Part shown: in pieces, positions 41,767 through 50,608 of the stretch | Layout of the letters: each line of letters opens with the position of its first letter | Position numbering within the stretch: the first letter of the stretch is position 1 | DNA from: SZUA-35 sp964351995 | Lineage (GTDB): Bacteria > Actinomycetota > Acidimicrobiia > Acidimicrobiales > SZUA-35 | Length of the DNA stretch: 64,000 nt | Assembly: GCA_964351995.1 (NCBI GenBank) | Contig: CAYGQE010000012.1 | Coordinates: forward strand, 54,296-118,295 | Direction: 5' to 3' | Made by a program: the position numbers and the translations under genes | The notes under the pieces: model-generated | Told to the model about the DNA's origin: nothing | The model's database searches: none | Seen by the model: the letters and a program-made list of their open reading frames with translations, nothing else

Positions 41767-44076
41767 TCAGATGGCGATCGTCACATCGCTACTACGAGCA
41801 ACGTGATAGAGCTGACCGCTCACACGCAACGCCGTCGGCACCTCTGACCGGTTCGCGATCACGATGTGTTCTGGCGTGGCGCTGACTGACAGCCAGGCAC
41901 CACGGAACTGCACCTGGAAGCCGAGCTCGGTCCATCCGGGTGCGAGGGTGGGGTCGAGGTGGAGTTCGCCGTCGATCACCTGCATGCCGCCGAAGCCGAG
42001 CACGGTGGCAATCCAGGTGCCAGCCATGCTGGTGGTGTGGCAGCCGTCTTCGGTGTCAGCGTTGATGTTGTCGAGGTCGAGACGGGCGGTCCGCAACAGC
42101 ATTTCGCGGGCCTTGTCCAGCATCCCGAGCCGGACAGCCAGCACGGCGTGGACCGACGGCGACAACGATGACTCGTGCACCGTTCGAGGCTCGTAGAACT
42201 CGAAGTTGCGGCGGATCGTGTCGAGGTCGTAGTTCTCCTCGAACACCCACAGACCCTGCAGCACATCGGCCTGCTTGATGAAGCACGACCGCAGAATGCG
42301 GTCCCACGACCAGTTCTTGTGGATGGGTCGCTCGGCCGGGTCGAGATCGTCGACGGTCAGCAGCACCTTGTCGAGGTAGTTGCCCTGCTGGAGGAACACG
42401 CCACGATCGGTGTCTTCGGGGAAGTGGAGGCCATTGGCGATCTCGGCCCACCGGGCTCGCTCGGCTGATTCGTCGAGAGCCACGTCGGCCAGAATGGCGG
42501 CCGTGGCGTCGGCGTCGATGGTGCGGGCCTGGTCGATGGCTTCGGCGGTGTAGCGCAACGTCCATTGGGCCATGAGGTTCGTGTACCAGTTGTTGTCGAC
42601 GTTGTTCTCGTACTCGTTGGGGCCGGTGACCCCAAGCATGACGTACTGCTGCTTGGCTTCAGAGAACGACACCCGCTGAGCCCAGAACCGCGAGATGGCG
42701 ATGAGGACGTCGAGGCCGCCTTCGAGCAGATACGCGTGGTCGCCGGTGTAGCGCTGATAGTTGAAGATGGCGAAGGCGATCGCACCGTTGCGATGGATCT
42801 CTTCGAAGGTGATCTCCCACTCGTTGTGGCACTCTTCGCCGTTGATCGTGACCATCGGGTAGAGGGCGGCACCCTGATCGAACCCGAGCTTGCCGGCGTT
42901 CTCGATGGCGCGATCGAGCTGGCGATGGCGGTAGCGCAGCAGGTTCTTGGCCACCTCCGGTTCGCTCGTGGCCAGGTAGAACGGAAGGCAGAATGCTTCG
43001 GTGTCCCAGTAGGTCACGCCGCCGTACTTCTCGCCGGTGAAGCCCTTGGGGCCGATGTTGAGATCGGGATCGTCGCCGGTGAAGGTCGAGTTGAGCTGGA
43101 AGATGTTGAAGCGGATGCCCTGCTGGGCCGATGAGTCACCGCCGATCACCACGTCACCGAGGTCCCACTTGTGTTGCCATGCGGCGCGGTGTTCCGCTTG
43201 CACAGCGTCGAAGCCGTCAGCCATCGCGTCGTCGAGCACGCTGTTGCAACGACTGACGATCTGATCGGACGCCATCTCCCGAGACGTGGCGTTGGCACCG
43301 AACTTCGTGATCTCGACGGTCTGGCCAGCGGTCGCTCGCAGATCGAACGCCGAAGCCACGAAACGGGTCCGCTCCTCGGTAGCGATTGCGACGTCAGCAG
43401 GCTCGCCGTCGAGCGTGACGCCGTAAGCCATCGCAGTGGCGCATTCGAAGCCGGTCTTCTTGGTCCGTGACACCACGACGCCGCGGGTGCCATCGACGGT
43501 TTGGGAAACCTCGTCCCAGAAGCCGGCGTCGTAGTTCGAGTCTTCGTTGACCACGTCGCCATCGACCTGAACCGAGATGTGGAGGTCGACGTCGTGATCG
43601 ACTGGCGTGATGCGATAGCGGATGGCGCCGAGGTGGGAGCGGGTCATGCTGACGAAGCGGACTGACTCGACGTCGACCGTGACGCCGTTCGGCAGCGTCG
43701 CCCGGAAGGTGCGGGTGAGCTCGCCGGTGCGCATGTCGAGCGTGCGGCGGAACTGCTGGACGTCAGCGGTGGCGAGGTCCAGCGCGGTCCCGCCGACAGT
43801 GACGTGAATCGGCGTCCAGTCCGCCGCATTGAGGACCTTGGCGAAGTAGTCGGGGTAACCGTTCTTCCACCAACCCACGCGAGTGGGATCGGGGTAGTAG
43901 ACGCCGGCGAGGTAGTTCCCTCGGAGCGAGTCGCCCGAGTAGGCCTCTTCGTGATTGCCTCGGCCACCCATGTGGCCATTGCCGAGACTGAAGAGGCTCT
44001 CGTAGACCCGGTTGCGGACAGGGTCGAACCCGTCCTGCACGATGTTCCATTCGTCGATCTCGATCAGCGCCGTCAT
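41767..44076 (-). CDS. Glycoside hydrolase family 65, maltose phosphorylase-like
   Basis: 769-aa inverting disaccharide phosphorylase. Catalytic Glu488 sits in GVTGPNEYENNVDNNWYTNL, essentially the maltose phosphorylase active-site block, where Lactobacillus uses Glu487. Other landmarks are SLFSLGNGHMGGRGNHEEAYSGD near the N-terminus, GVTYWDTEAFCLPFYLAT, the phosphate-loop region DGCHTTSMAGTW, and a C-terminal all-beta cap. It converts maltose plus phosphate to beta-glucose 1-phosphate and glucose; trehalose or kojibiose specificity is less likely. No beta-phosphoglucomutase gene is adjacent, which is unusual for this family. Confidence 0.9.
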   Translation of the reverse strand: MTALIEIDEWNIVQDGFDPVRNRVYESLFSLGNGHMGGRGNHEEAYSGDSLRGNYLAGVYYPDPTRVGWWKNGYPDYFAKVLNAADWTPIHVTVGGTALDLATADVQQFRRTLDMRTGELTRTFRATLPNGVTVDVESVRFVSMTRSHLGAIRYRITPVDHDVDLHISVQVDGDVVNEDSNYDAGFWDEVSQTVDGTRGVVVSRTKKTGFECATAMAYGVTLDGEPADVAIATEERTRFVASAFDLRATAGQTVEITKFGANATSREMASDQIVSRCNSVLDDAMADGFDAVQAEHRAAWQHKWDLGDVVIGGDSSAQQGIRFNIFQLNSTFTGDDPDLNIGPKGFTGEKYGGVTYWDTEAFCLPFYLATSEPEVAKNLLRYRHRQLDRAIENAGKLGFDQGAALYPMVTINGEECHNEWEITFEEIHRNGAIAFAIFNYQRYTGDHAYLLEGGLDVLIAISRFWAQRVSFSEAKQQYVMLGVTGPNEYENNVDNNWYTNLMAQWTLRYTAEAIDQARTIDADATAAILADVALDESAERARWAEIANGLHFPEDTDRGVFLQQGNYLDKVLLTVDDLDPAERPIHKNWSWDRILRSCFIKQADVLQGLWVFEENYDLDTIRRNFEFYEPRTVHESSLSPSVHAVLAVRLGMLDKAREMLLRTARLDLDNINADTEDGCHTTSMAGTWIATVLGFGGMQVIDGELHLDPTLAPGWTELGFQVQFRGAWLSVSATPEHIVIANRSEVPTALRVSGQLYHVARSSDVTIAI

Positions 44077-44115
44077 CGAAGCCGATGCTATTGGCCCCCG
44101 CCGCCCAGGTGTTCC

Positions 44116-44168
44116 TCGTTCTGGCGTGACTCGGCGTCATCAGCCCGGCTCGAACCACGCCAGAACGA
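44116..44168 (-). terminator. 13-bp perfect inverted repeat between carboxypeptidase and GH65 genes
   Basis: TCGTTCTGGCGTG (44116-44128) and CACGCCAGAACGA (44156-44168) are perfect complements around a 27-nt loop. It lies just after the stop of the M14 gene (44190) and before the GH65 start (44076), both on the minus strand. No T-run follows, so it may be a T-less terminator or a regulatory site for GH65. Confidence 0.5.
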
Positions 44169-44189
44169 CGCCGGGGCTGAGGCGGGGAG

Positions 44190-45881
44190 TCAGGCGAGAG
44201 CGACGTCGATGCGGATGACACCGGCTCGATCGTGGGCGATCTCGACCGGGCATGTGGTGCCGGCCGGAGCCCGCACGATCCACTCCGCGACGGTGCGGTC
44301 CTCGGTGCCGTCCGAGCTCTGGGAGAACGAGCGGACCGCGTTCTGCTTCAGCGCTCGACCTGCGAGCTGGCCGAGGTCGAGCCGCTCACTGCCAGTGATC
44401 AGTATTGCTCCCTCGGGCAGCACGATCGTGGCGACGAGTGGTTGGACGTAGCCGCTGTCCAGCGCACGTTGGGTCACCTCGGTCTTCATCCAACCGGCGT
44501 TCTCGACCACGACCCGCACTCGCCAGGTGTCGTCGCCGAGCGACTCGACGATCGTGTCTCGGTGCCGCAGAACGGGCGACGAGAGCGCAATGCGGACGGC
44601 CAGCGTCGAGTGCGGGCGAATCTCATCGGCCAGCAGGGCCGGCGGCGGGTTTCGGAACACGAGCTCGCTGTCCCACCCTCCGAGCTCGACCCGACCGAGT
44701 TGCGGGTGGTCGTGCTCGTACCAGTCGACGTAACCGGTCGGTACGTTGTCGTCGACCCAGGCCAGAAGCTGGAGTTCGTCGTCGAGGCTGTGGGTTCGGT
44801 ACCACTCGAGCGGGTGGGCGTCTTCGAGCCCGGCGGCTTGCAGGACGTTCCAGAACTCGGTGGTCCAGCCGTAGACGCCGAGGTGGTCATAGACCCAGTC
44901 GGTGCCGACGCCGGTGATCACGCTCTTCGGGTGGTAGCGGAAATCGTGGTAGCCCGAGATCGACGGGTAGCCGGTGAGGTCGGTCGCCATCTGGCCGAGG
45001 ACGTCGTAGGTCCACAGGTCGTCGGCTGCGATCGAGTCGTCTGGCTGATCGCTGTAGGCCCGGATGTGTACGCCCGAGAACGTGTGATAGGCGAAGTAGG
45101 CGCAGATGTTCTTGCGTTCGGTGATGGCGGCGAGCAAGGCGCCGATCTCGGGCTCGCTGCCGGGGTACTCGCCAGCGTCCCAGGGGCCCTGCACGTCGCG
45201 CTGCCACTTGTAGGGGAACTGACGGTTGGGGTCGATGCCTTCGAGCAGCGGGGCTGACGGCACGAGTACGCCGTCGTAGTTCTGGATCATCCCTTCGCCA
45301 AGCAGGCGGTAGTACGGGCCGGGGCCTTCTTCGTCTGGCTCGCGAGCGATCAGGAGGCGGGGGTCGTTGGGGTAGGGCTTCCATGCCCCGTTGCGATCCT
45401 CGACCCGCATCTGCAGGATGCGGCCGTCCTTGTCGATGTCTTCGCCGATGAGGCCGTCGAGTTGCTCGGTGCGAGGCCAGGGATGGACGCTGCCACGCAC
45501 CTGGGTCGGGATCTCGGCGACGGCCAGTTCGGCACCATCGGGGTTGACTCGGGGCACGAGGTAGAAGGTGCGGGTGTCGAGCGCCCGGGTGATGTCGGGG
45601 TCGTTGCCGAAGCCGCTGGTGAGCTGATCCACGAGGTGCACGATGGCCATCGTGGCGGTCACTTCGGTGGCGTGAATGTTGCCGTCGATCCAGATCGCCG
45701 GCTTCTCCGACGGATCACCCACGGTGTGGTTCGTGACGGTCAGCAGCCACAGATCACGGCCTTCGTAGGACGCACCGATCGAGCTGAGGTGGACGAGGTC
45801 GGGGTGATCGGTGGCAAAGTCCTCGAGCCAGCCGGTCAGCTCGTCGAAGTTCGGATAGCGGTCGTAGTTGATTGTTGCCAC
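44190..45881 (-). CDS. M14-family zinc carboxypeptidase
   Basis: 563-aa metallocarboxypeptidase. Zinc ligands His70 and Glu73 are in WIDGNIHATEVT and the third His is in AYHTFSGVHIR; the catalytic Glu candidate is in GWTTEFWNVLQ. The N-terminal substrate fold begins YPNFDELTGWLEDFATDHPD. The C-terminal ~150 residues form a beta-rich extension. There is no signal peptide, unlike secreted digestive homologues, so a cytoplasmic peptide- or amide-processing role is likely. The start is GTG at 45881. A small 7-bp hairpin (45881-45904) separates it from the preceding gene. Confidence 0.9.
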   Translation of the reverse strand: MATINYDRYPNFDELTGWLEDFATDHPDLVHLSSIGASYEGRDLWLLTVTNHTVGDPSEKPAIWIDGNIHATEVTATMAIVHLVDQLTSGFGNDPDITRALDTRTFYLVPRVNPDGAELAVAEIPTQVRGSVHPWPRTEQLDGLIGEDIDKDGRILQMRVEDRNGAWKPYPNDPRLLIAREPDEEGPGPYYRLLGEGMIQNYDGVLVPSAPLLEGIDPNRQFPYKWQRDVQGPWDAGEYPGSEPEIGALLAAITERKNICAYFAYHTFSGVHIRAYSDQPDDSIAADDLWTYDVLGQMATDLTGYPSISGYHDFRYHPKSVITGVGTDWVYDHLGVYGWTTEFWNVLQAAGLEDAHPLEWYRTHSLDDELQLLAWVDDNVPTGYVDWYEHDHPQLGRVELGGWDSELVFRNPPPALLADEIRPHSTLAVRIALSSPVLRHRDTIVESLGDDTWRVRVVVENAGWMKTEVTQRALDSGYVQPLVATIVLPEGAILITGSERLDLGQLAGRALKQNAVRSFSQSSDGTEDRTVAEWIVRAPAGTTCPVEIAHDRAGVIRIDVALA

Positions 45882-45919
45882 AGCGCCAAGGCTACGAGGC
45901 GCTGCGCAACCAGGAAGCG

Positions 45920-46918
45920 CTACTTCCAGGTGAGCCGGTAGGACAGGTCGTGCCCGGCCGCTTCGGAGTAGGCCTGAATCGACTTCTTCGCCAGCTTCAG
46001 CGTGATCGATGGAGGCAGGAACCCAGTGATGCGGCCAAAGATGGTGCGATCTTCACCGACCGGGGCCACCTTGTCGGTCGGGAACGAGACGGCAACGGTG
46101 GCATCACGCTTTCCTGCCCGGTCGAGCAGGTTCGAGAGGCGCTCGAACATCTGCATGAGCGGGTCAGCTCGCTGGGCCGACCAGTTGGCTGATGGCATGA
46201 AATCGACGAAGTGCATCAGGTGGAAGTTGAGGTTGATCCACAGGTTCTCGGCGTCGATGAGCAAGGGCTCGTTGTCGATCACACGGTTGAGTTCGAGGGT
46301 CGCAAGTTGGTCGAGCCGGTGCATGTTGGCTTCGAGCTCGTCGAGGAAGTCGCCGTTGTAGAACAGCCGGAGCACCGAGGGGAAGCTCTCGACGTGCAGT
46401 GCCTCGAAGTCGGTGAGCAGCTCCTTCAAGTCGGGAATCTTCGCCGCGTCCATAGCGAACGTGTTGGTGGCGGTACCGAGGATCGAGTGCAACAGCGCCA
46501 CGTTGGGCGAGTACTCGGGGTAGTGACGTGCGGCGTAGTCATGGCAGAAGACGAGGTGCTCGAGGAAGGTCCCGTCGGCGTGTTCCATGCTGAAATCGCA
46601 CGCATTAACCATGAAGTCGATCAGGCGTTGATCGATCTTCGGGATCGGCTTGCTGGTCTCCAGCTCGGCGTAGGCCGCTTCGACCTCGGCCGCCGGGCCG
46701 TCGTTCCAGATCGGTTCCTTTGCGAGCTTTTCGGTCATGAACATCTTCGGTACGCCTTCGAGCGCCCCGAAGATGGTGCGCTTCATGTCGAAGTCCACCA
46801 GTCGCTCGACTCGGACCTTGCCGGCATGGTCGAACGCACCGCCGCTGGTGATCGAGGCTTTGCGTTGCAAGTTCAGCGTGGCCTTCAGCTCGGAGCTTTC
46901 GGTGCTTGTGTTCGTCAT
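45920..46918 (-). CDS. Unrecognised 332-aa all-helical protein
   Basis: Starts MTNTSTESSELKATLNLQRK with AGGG about 7 nt upstream; a longer frame upstream lacks coding character. The body is predicted mostly helical, with VRVERLVDFDMKRTIFGALE, DFMVNACDFSMEHADGTFLE, SILGTATNTFAMDAAKIPDL and HFVDFMPSANWSAQRADPLM. The C-terminus is basic (LAKKSIQAYSEAAGHDLSYR). No membrane segment or signal peptide is seen. The pattern of conserved acidic and His residues could bind a metal, but I do not recognise a family. It is upstream of and co-directional with the M14 gene. Confidence 0.75.
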   Translation of the reverse strand: MTNTSTESSELKATLNLQRKASITSGGAFDHAGKVRVERLVDFDMKRTIFGALEGVPKMFMTEKLAKEPIWNDGPAAEVEAAYAELETSKPIPKIDQRLIDFMVNACDFSMEHADGTFLEHLVFCHDYAARHYPEYSPNVALLHSILGTATNTFAMDAAKIPDLKELLTDFEALHVESFPSVLRLFYNGDFLDELEANMHRLDQLATLELNRVIDNEPLLIDAENLWINLNFHLMHFVDFMPSANWSAQRADPLMQMFERLSNLLDRAGKRDATVAVSFPTDKVAPVGEDRTIFGRITGFLPPSITLKLAKKSIQAYSEAAGHDLSYRLTWK

Positions 46919-47011
46919 GGTCGCCCTCGTTTGTTGTCGTGAGGCTCGATGAGCCCAGGCCCGAAGGCTAGACCTTGACGCCGACTCGACATCTCCCATG
47001 GTCGGGCAACC

Positions 47012-47066
47012 TGACAATCGTCATGTCGAACAAGTGACGGCCGCAACTGTCTGCGGCGACTGACAG
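47012..47066 (+). promoter_or_regulatory. Candidate operators upstream of the second ABC/two-component operon
   Basis: TGAC-N4-GTCA (47012-47023) and CTGTC-N10-GACAG (47047-47066) are short inverted repeats in the region before the ABC ATPase gene at 47083. NarL/LiaR-type regulators often bind such TGAC/GTCA dyads. A short GGAG precedes the start codon. Function is inferred from position. Confidence 0.35.
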
Positions 47067-47082
47067 GCCTCATCGTGGAGGC

Positions 47083-48015
47083 ATGGACACATGCATTCGC
47101 ATTCGCAGCCTGACGAAAGAGTTCGGCACCGGCGCCAGCGCCAACCGGGCCGTCGACGGCATCGACCTCGACATCAGCCGGGGCGAGATCGTTGCCCTGC
47201 TCGGGCCGAACGGGGCGGGCAAGACCACGACCATCGACATGATCCTCGGTTTCACCCTCCCCAGCGAGGGCCAGGTCGAGGTGTTCGGCCGCAGCCCCCG
47301 CGAGGCCGTGGCCGCTGGCCAGATCTCCGCCGTGCTGCAGACCGGAGGGCTACTTCGAGACCTGACGGTGGCAGAGACCGTTGAGCTCATTGCCTCGACC
47401 TATCCGACAACCGAACCAATCGCGGCCGTGATGGAGCGGACCGGCCTCACCCGGCTGGCCGACCGGCAGGTGCAGGCGTGCTCGGGCGGCGAGCAGCAAC
47501 GGCTCCGCTTCGCCCTCGCCTTGCTGGCGGACCCTGACCTGCTCATGCTCGATGAGCCAACCGCAGGCATGGACGTCGAAGCTCGTCGAGAGTTCTGGGC
47601 CACGATGGCTCAGGAGGCCGACCGAGGTCGGACGATCGTGTTCGCCACTCATTACCTCCAAGAGGCCGAGGACTTCGCCAGACGAACCGTGCTGTTGGCC
47701 AACGGCCGCATCGTGGCCGACGGGCCGACCGACGAGGTCCGACGGCAGGCGTCTGGGCGCACCGTGCGGGCCAGGGTCGCCCCTGATCAGATCGACCGGG
47801 CTGCAGCCGTCATCGCCCAAGCCGTCGATGTTCGCCGAAGCACGGTCGATGGCGACCTTCTCGTCATCGAGACCACCGACTCGGACGCAGTTGCCCGCCT
47901 GCTCCTCAGCGACCTCGGCGGAACCGATCTGGAGATCGAACCGGCCTCACTCGAAAACGCCTTCGTGCAACTCACCCACAACGCCCCCTCGCAGAACCAA
48001 ACGGAGCCGTCATGA
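47083..48015 (+). CDS. ABC-2 type transporter ATPase (DrrA-like)
   Basis: 310-aa nucleotide-binding subunit. It has Walker A GPNGAGKTT, Q-loop SAVLQTGGLLRDLTV, signature CSGGEQQRLRFALAL, Walker B LLMLDEPTAGMD, H-loop VFATHYLQEAEDFA, and a C-terminal ~80-residue domain typical of drug/antibiotic resistance ATPases. It heads a four-gene operon in which each gene overlaps the next by 4 nt (ATPase, permease, histidine kinase, response regulator). It is likely an envelope-stress-responsive efflux system. Confidence 0.93.
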   Translation: MDTCIRIRSLTKEFGTGASANRAVDGIDLDISRGEIVALLGPNGAGKTTTIDMILGFTLPSEGQVEVFGRSPREAVAAGQISAVLQTGGLLRDLTVAETVELIASTYPTTEPIAAVMERTGLTRLADRQVQACSGGEQQRLRFALALLADPDLLMLDEPTAGMDVEARREFWATMAQEADRGRTIVFATHYLQEAEDFARRTVLLANGRIVADGPTDEVRRQASGRTVRARVAPDQIDRAAAVIAQAVDVRRSTVDGDLLVIETTDSDAVARLLLSDLGGTDLEIEPASLENAFVQLTHNAPSQNQTEPS

Positions 48016-48773
48016 ACGTCACCTACTACCGCCTGGAACTGCGTCGGCTTCGACGTGACTACGTGACGATGTTCTTCACCGCTGGCCTCCCCGCGTTCCT
48101 CTACATCATCTTCGGCGCCTCGCCCGACTACGGCGATGAACCGATTCGCGACGGCAACGTGGCAATGTGGATCATGATCGCAATGGCCGGCTACGGCGCT
48201 GTCACCGCCACCACCGGCATCGGCGGCATGGCGGCGGTGGAGCGAATGCAGGGTTGGGGGCGCCAACTCGGCCTCACCCCGTTGACCGATGCTGGCTACG
48301 TGAAGGTCAAGGCAGCCACCTCGTTGACGATCGCCGCGATTCCGATCTGCCTGGTCTACGCACTCGGAGCGCTCACCGGCGCCGAGGCACCGTTGTCGGT
48401 TTGGATCACGTCGGCCCTGATCCTGATCGTTGGCGCAACGACCTTTGCGCTCTACGGCTTGAGCTTCGGTATGGCGTTCCGGTCAGAAGCCGCTGTCAGT
48501 GCAGCCGGTGGCTCGCTGGTCATCCTGTCGTTCCTCGGCAATATCTTCGTGCCCGTCAGCGGATGGCAACTGACGCTGGCGAAGTTCACGCCGCTCTACG
48601 GCTACGTGTCGCTTGCTCGGCGTCCACTCACCGGCGGCGCCACGATCGACACCTCCACCGACGGCTTGATTCCCGTGCCCCTGTGGCAACCGATGACCAA
48701 CGTCATCGTGTGGACTGCGGTGTTTTCCATCTTGGCTGTGTTGCTCGTGCGGCGAGGGCGTGTGCGGCAGTGA
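48012..48773 (+). CDS. ABC-2 type transporter permease
   Basis: 253-aa membrane protein with six predicted helices (MFFTAGLPAFLYIIFGAS, MIAMAGYGAVTATTGIGG, LTIAAIPICLVYALGAL, WITSALILIVGATTFALYG, LVILSFLGNIFVPVSGW, VIVWTAVFSILAVLLV). The loop AAVERMQGWGRQLGLTPLTDAGYVKVKAAT is typical of ABC-2 permeases. The ATG overlaps the ATPase stop by 4 nt, and its own stop overlaps the GTG of the histidine kinase. Substrate unknown. Confidence 0.9.
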   Translation: MNVTYYRLELRRLRRDYVTMFFTAGLPAFLYIIFGASPDYGDEPIRDGNVAMWIMIAMAGYGAVTATTGIGGMAAVERMQGWGRQLGLTPLTDAGYVKVKAATSLTIAAIPICLVYALGALTGAEAPLSVWITSALILIVGATTFALYGLSFGMAFRSEAAVSAAGGSLVILSFLGNIFVPVSGWQLTLAKFTPLYGYVSLARRPLTGGATIDTSTDGLIPVPLWQPMTNVIVWTAVFSILAVLLVRRGRVRQ

Positions 48774-49933
48774 GAAGCGTGACTCGACCTCGGGCGGCCA
48801 ACTGGGGCTGGTTGGGCGCCGGGATCTGGTTGGTGTTTCTCACCTTCCCTCTCCTCACCATCCTCCCTGACGACGCCAACAGCGGGATCGTGAAAGTGGC
48901 GTCGACGATGTTGATCGCAGCGTTCGCTGTCGTCTACAGCGTTGCCTTCCACCGGCTCGCTGCGGTCGAGGCCCGCCTTCATGCCGAGGTCGAACCCCAG
49001 ACAGCGATCGTGGGCGGTGCGCGCCCGTTCGCGCTGCTCGTGGCGATCAGCGTCATCCTTTTCATTCTGGTCGATCTCCCTTCGCTCGGTGTCGTCCCCT
49101 TCCTCGTGGCGTTCGCGGCGTTCCACTTCACGTGGCGGGGCGCGCTGACCGTCTTTGCGCTGGGGGTGGCCTCGACCATCGTCATCCCGCTCGCCCTCGA
49201 CGCACTCGACGACGTCTGGTTCATCTCGATGATCGTTCTGTCTGTCGGCGGCGGAACGCTCTTGATCAGAACCCTCGAGGAGCATCAGCTCGACCAGGCC
49301 ACGCTCCGGACTCAGCTGGCGGTGAGCAACGAGCGGAGCCGAGTGGCTCGCGATGTTCACGATGTTCTCGGCCACAGCCTGACCGCGGTGATTCTCAAGG
49401 CCGAGCTCAGCCATCGCCTGCTCGAAGGGGTGTCGTTTGATGGGAGCAATGACGAGCGGGATCGCCAGCGATTGGATGCCACGCGAGCCCAACTGATCGA
49501 GTTGACCGACGTGAGCCGCAGCGCACTGGCTGAGATTCGTTCCACCGTCGGCGGACTTCGGGCCGCCAACTTGCCCGACGAGATCGCCGTGGCTCGCGCC
49601 GTCTTGGCCGATGCCGGGGTCGATCTGTTGGTCACCGGCGAGGTGACCGACATCGGCGACCAACACCGAGCAACTCTGGCGTGGGTGGTGCGCGAGGCGG
49701 TGACCAACGTCGTCCGCCATGCAGAGGCCACTCGCTGCCACATCGAACTCGCCCCGGAAACAAGCGAATCGTCGACCGTGCTCTTGCGGGTGAGCGACAA
49801 CGGCGTTGGGTTGGGCGATCACGCTGGTGGGGACGGCAACGGTCTGCGGGGGCTCCGGGAGCGGGTGGAGGCTGACGGAGCCGTACTCTCGGTGCGTTCG
49901 GCCAACGGCGTGAGCCTCGAGGTGGCGATGTGA
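48770..49933 (+). CDS. DesK/LiaS-type sensor histidine kinase
   Basis: 387 aa from GTG 48770, which overlaps the permease stop by 4 nt (GTGA). This start removes a spurious upstream extension lying inside the permease gene. The N-terminal half has five or six membrane helices (GAGIWLVFLTFPLLTILP, PFALLVAISVILFILVDL and others). The HisKA_3 motif is SRVARDVHDVLGHSLTAVILKAEL and the ATPase domain has VVREAVTNVVRHAEATRC and RVSDNGVGLGD. It senses a membrane or envelope signal and controls the paired regulator. Same module type as 1-3694 but with ABC-2 instead of FtsX-type transporter. Confidence 0.92.
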   Translation: MRSVTRPRAANWGWLGAGIWLVFLTFPLLTILPDDANSGIVKVASTMLIAAFAVVYSVAFHRLAAVEARLHAEVEPQTAIVGGARPFALLVAISVILFILVDLPSLGVVPFLVAFAAFHFTWRGALTVFALGVASTIVIPLALDALDDVWFISMIVLSVGGGTLLIRTLEEHQLDQATLRTQLAVSNERSRVARDVHDVLGHSLTAVILKAELSHRLLEGVSFDGSNDERDRQRLDATRAQLIELTDVSRSALAEIRSTVGGLRAANLPDEIAVARAVLADAGVDLLVTGEVTDIGDQHRATLAWVVREAVTNVVRHAEATRCHIELAPETSESSTVLLRVSDNGVGLGDHAGGDGNGLRGLRERVEADGAVLSVRSANGVSLEVAM

Positions 49934-50541
49934 GTTCGATCCGAGTGTTGCTGGCTGATGACCAAGCGCTGGTTCGCGGTGCGTTGGCGGCGCTGCTCGG
50001 GCTGGAGGACGATCTCGAGGTCGTGGCCGAGGTCGAGCGAGGCGATCACGTACTGGCTGCAGTTCGTGAGCATCGGGTCGACGTGGCGTTGCTCGACATC
50101 GAGATGCCAGGCATGACCGGCATCGAGGTCGCCGCCCAGCTCGCGACCGAGGAGCCCTCGGTTCACTGTCTGATCGTCACCACGTTTGGTCGGCCGGGCT
50201 ACCTGCGGCGAGCGCTCGACGCAGGGGCGGCGGGGTTCGTGGTGAAGGACACGCCGGCGCCCGAGCTGATCGAAGCCGTCCGCCGGGTTCACGCAGGCAT
50301 GCGAGTGGTCGACCCCGACCTCGCTGCCGAGTCGCTCATCGAGGGGATGAACCCGCTGAGCCAGCGGGAACAGGATGTGTTGGCCCTGGCGCTGACTGGA
50401 GCACCAGTGGCCGAGATCGCCCGCACGCTGCACTTGTCGGCGGGAACGGTCCGCAACTATCTCTCCACCGCAGCGACCAAGACCCATGCCCAGTCGAGCG
50501 CACAGGCAGCAGTGATCGCTCGCGATCGAGGCTGGCTGTAG
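49930..50541 (+). CDS. NarL/LiaR-type response regulator
   Basis: 203 aa from GTG 49930, 4-nt overlap with the kinase. Receiver: VLLADDQALVRGALAALLGL, phospho-Asp in VALLDIEMPGMTG, VTTFGRPGYL and FVVKDTPAPEL. LuxR HTH: LSQREQDVLALALTGAPVAEIARTLHLSAGTVRNYLS. It likely feeds back on the transporter operon; candidate dyads lie upstream of 47083. Confidence 0.93.
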   Translation: MSSIRVLLADDQALVRGALAALLGLEDDLEVVAEVERGDHVLAAVREHRVDVALLDIEMPGMTGIEVAAQLATEEPSVHCLIVTTFGRPGYLRRALDAGAAGFVVKDTPAPELIEAVRRVHAGMRVVDPDLAAESLIEGMNPLSQREQDVLALALTGAPVAEIARTLHLSAGTVRNYLSTAATKTHAQSSAQAAVIARDRGWL

Positions 50542-50608
50542 CGGATCTGCTCGCAACTGCGGGGCCGAAGTGTCAGCATGGGTGCATTCGGTCCCGGAGG
50601 GATGCCGG

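Noticed and set aside
48602..49822. 406-codon open frame on the minus strand
   Set aside because: Antisense to the sensor kinase gene; composition is typical of a shadow frame.
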